5,209 bases of DNA from Desulfobacteraceae bacterium (GTDB lineage Bacteria; Desulfobacterota; DSM-4660; Desulfatiglandales; Desulfatiglandaceae), in contig JABMQV010000445.1 of assembly GCA_013203065.1 (NCBI GenBank), positions 1 to 5,209 on the forward strand, read 5' to 3'. Within the stretch, counting starts at the first letter, position 1. Every line of letters starts with the position of its first letter. The notes under the pieces were generated by a model, which saw only the letters and a program-made list of their open reading frames with translations, made no database searches and had not been told where the DNA came from. The position numbers were made by a program, and so were the translations under genes. Positions 4,357 through 5,209 of the stretch are shown in pieces.

Positions 4357-5209
4357 CACGAGAGGAATTTTTTTTGGGAAATGGGGCCATAGCCCTGGGG
4401 CTCGTGGAGGCGGGGTGCCAGGTGGTTACCTCCTACCCGGGGACACCCAGTTCGGAAATCTTGCCCGAGGTTACCCGGCTGGTAAAATCGGAAGGCCTCA
4501 ACACCTATGTGGAATGGTCTACCAACGAGAAGGTGGCATTGGATACCGCATTTGCCGCCGCTGTCTCCGGAAAGAGGGCGGCCTGCTGTATGAAACAAGT
4601 GGGGCTGAATGTGGCGGCTGATTCACTCATGAGCGCGGCGTACCTGGGAACCATCGGTGGTCTGGTTATTATTTCATGCGATGATCCCGGTCCCCATTCT
4701 TCCCAGACCGAGCAGGACACCCGCCTGATGGCCCGGCTGGCAAAGGTGCCAGTCCTGGACCCGTCCAACCCCAAGGAGGCGCGGGAGATGGCCAAATTGG
4801 CTCTGGATATCTCAGAGGAGTTCAGGGTCCCGGTCATCTTAAGGCCAGCCATCCGTGTGTGCCATGCACGGCAAAGCCTTTCATGGGGTCCACTCAAAAC
4901 CAACGATCGAAAGGCCGTTTTTGAAAAGGACCCTGCCAGGTGGGCGGCAACACCCCGGTTTCGCTACATCCTCCACGGAGAGTTGAATCAGAAATTGGGG
5001 AAGATCGGGCGAAAATTTGAAGGGCTCACTGATTTCAACTTCCATGATATGGAGCCAGCAAAGAAGTACCCCCTCGGGATCATTGCCGGCGGGGTCCCTT
5101 ATGCTGTCGTGCGGGATATCTTTTCTGAAGAGGATCGGAAAGATATTCCAGTCCTCAAGATTGGCACCCCCTACCCATTTCCTGAGAGAATGGCCCAGGA
5201 GTTCATGTC
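4353..5209 (+). CDS. iorA: Indolepyruvate:ferredoxin oxidoreductase alpha subunit (5' part)
   Basis: The first 285 codons of IorA run off the right edge. The enzyme is a thiamine-diphosphate 2-oxoacid oxidoreductase that converts indolepyruvate and other aryl pyruvates with CoA to the aryl-acetyl-CoA, CO2 and reduced ferredoxin. The pyrimidine-binding domain shows YPGTPSSE (28-35), EWSTNEKVA (54-62, Glu59 probably contacting the cofactor), MKQVGLN (80-86, where family members usually have MKHVGLN) and DDPGPHSSQTEQD (110-122). The second domain begins near 240 with PLGIIAGGVPY and ends at LKIGTPYPFPERM. The family is about 600 residues, so the diphosphate-binding domain and ferredoxin-type clusters lie outside. 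GGGGAG (4345-4350) precedes the ATG, which overlaps the upstream stop. iorB should follow downstream. No frameshift is seen across the 857 bases. Confidence 0.95.
   Translation, partial: MTREEFFLGNGAIALGLVEAGCQVVTSYPGTPSSEILPEVTRLVKSEGLNTYVEWSTNEKVALDTAFAAAVSGKRAACCMKQVGLNVAADSLMSAAYLGTIGGLVIISCDDPGPHSSQTEQDTRLMARLAKVPVLDPSNPKEAREMAKLALDISEEFRVPVILRPAIRVCHARQSLSWGPLKTNDRKAVFEKDPARWAATPRFRYILHGELNQKLGKIGRKFEGLTDFNFHDMEPAKKYPLGIIAGGVPYAVVRDIFSEEDRKDIPVLKIGTPYPFPERMAQEFM

Overview
The window reads as chromosomal DNA from an anaerobic bacterium. The closest fit is a sulfate-reducing or syntrophic deltaproteobacterium (Desulfobacterota). This rests mainly on an indolepyruvate:ferredoxin oxidoreductase gene, a TrpB2-type tryptophan synthase beta chain and the compact mixed-strand layout. 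No rRNA or other phylogenetic marker is present, so the placement is inference. There is no transposase, phage gene, CRISPR array or tRNA.

Layout: (1) Positions 1-105 form an AT-rich leader with a small inverted repeat, followed by a complete nitrilase gene (106-1074, +). (2) Converging on it with a 10-base gap is a small helix-turn-helix plus leucine-zipper-like protein (1085-1339, -). Its sigma70-type promoter is overlapped by a 24-bp near-perfect palindrome, which looks like an autoregulatory operator. (3) A glyoxalase II-like metallo-beta-lactamase-fold hydrolase (1604-2260, -) has its own promoter with a consensus -35 box. (4) A 349-base divergent intergenic region (2261-2609) carries promoters facing both ways and a structured leader with two tiny overlapping ORFs. 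(5) trpB2 (2610-3986, +) is followed by a strong nested hairpin. (6) A 93-residue four-cysteine protein (4075-4356, +) overlaps by 4 bases the start of (7) iorA (4353 to the window end, +, partial), the alpha subunit of indolepyruvate:ferredoxin oxidoreductase.

Functional reading: TrpB2 makes tryptophan from indole and serine. IorA, with an IorB expected downstream, interconverts indolepyruvate (transaminated tryptophan) or other aryl pyruvates with the aryl-acetyl-CoA and reduced ferredoxin. Their same-strand arrangement suggests a module for salvage or catabolism of indole and aromatic amino acids. The nitrilase could belong to the same chemistry through indole-3-acetonitrile or phenylacetonitrile, but it has a separate leader and its substrate cannot be read from sequence. 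The least described items are the four-cysteine protein coupled to iorA, the HTH protein with its palindromic operator, and the coupled-ORF leader in front of trpB2.
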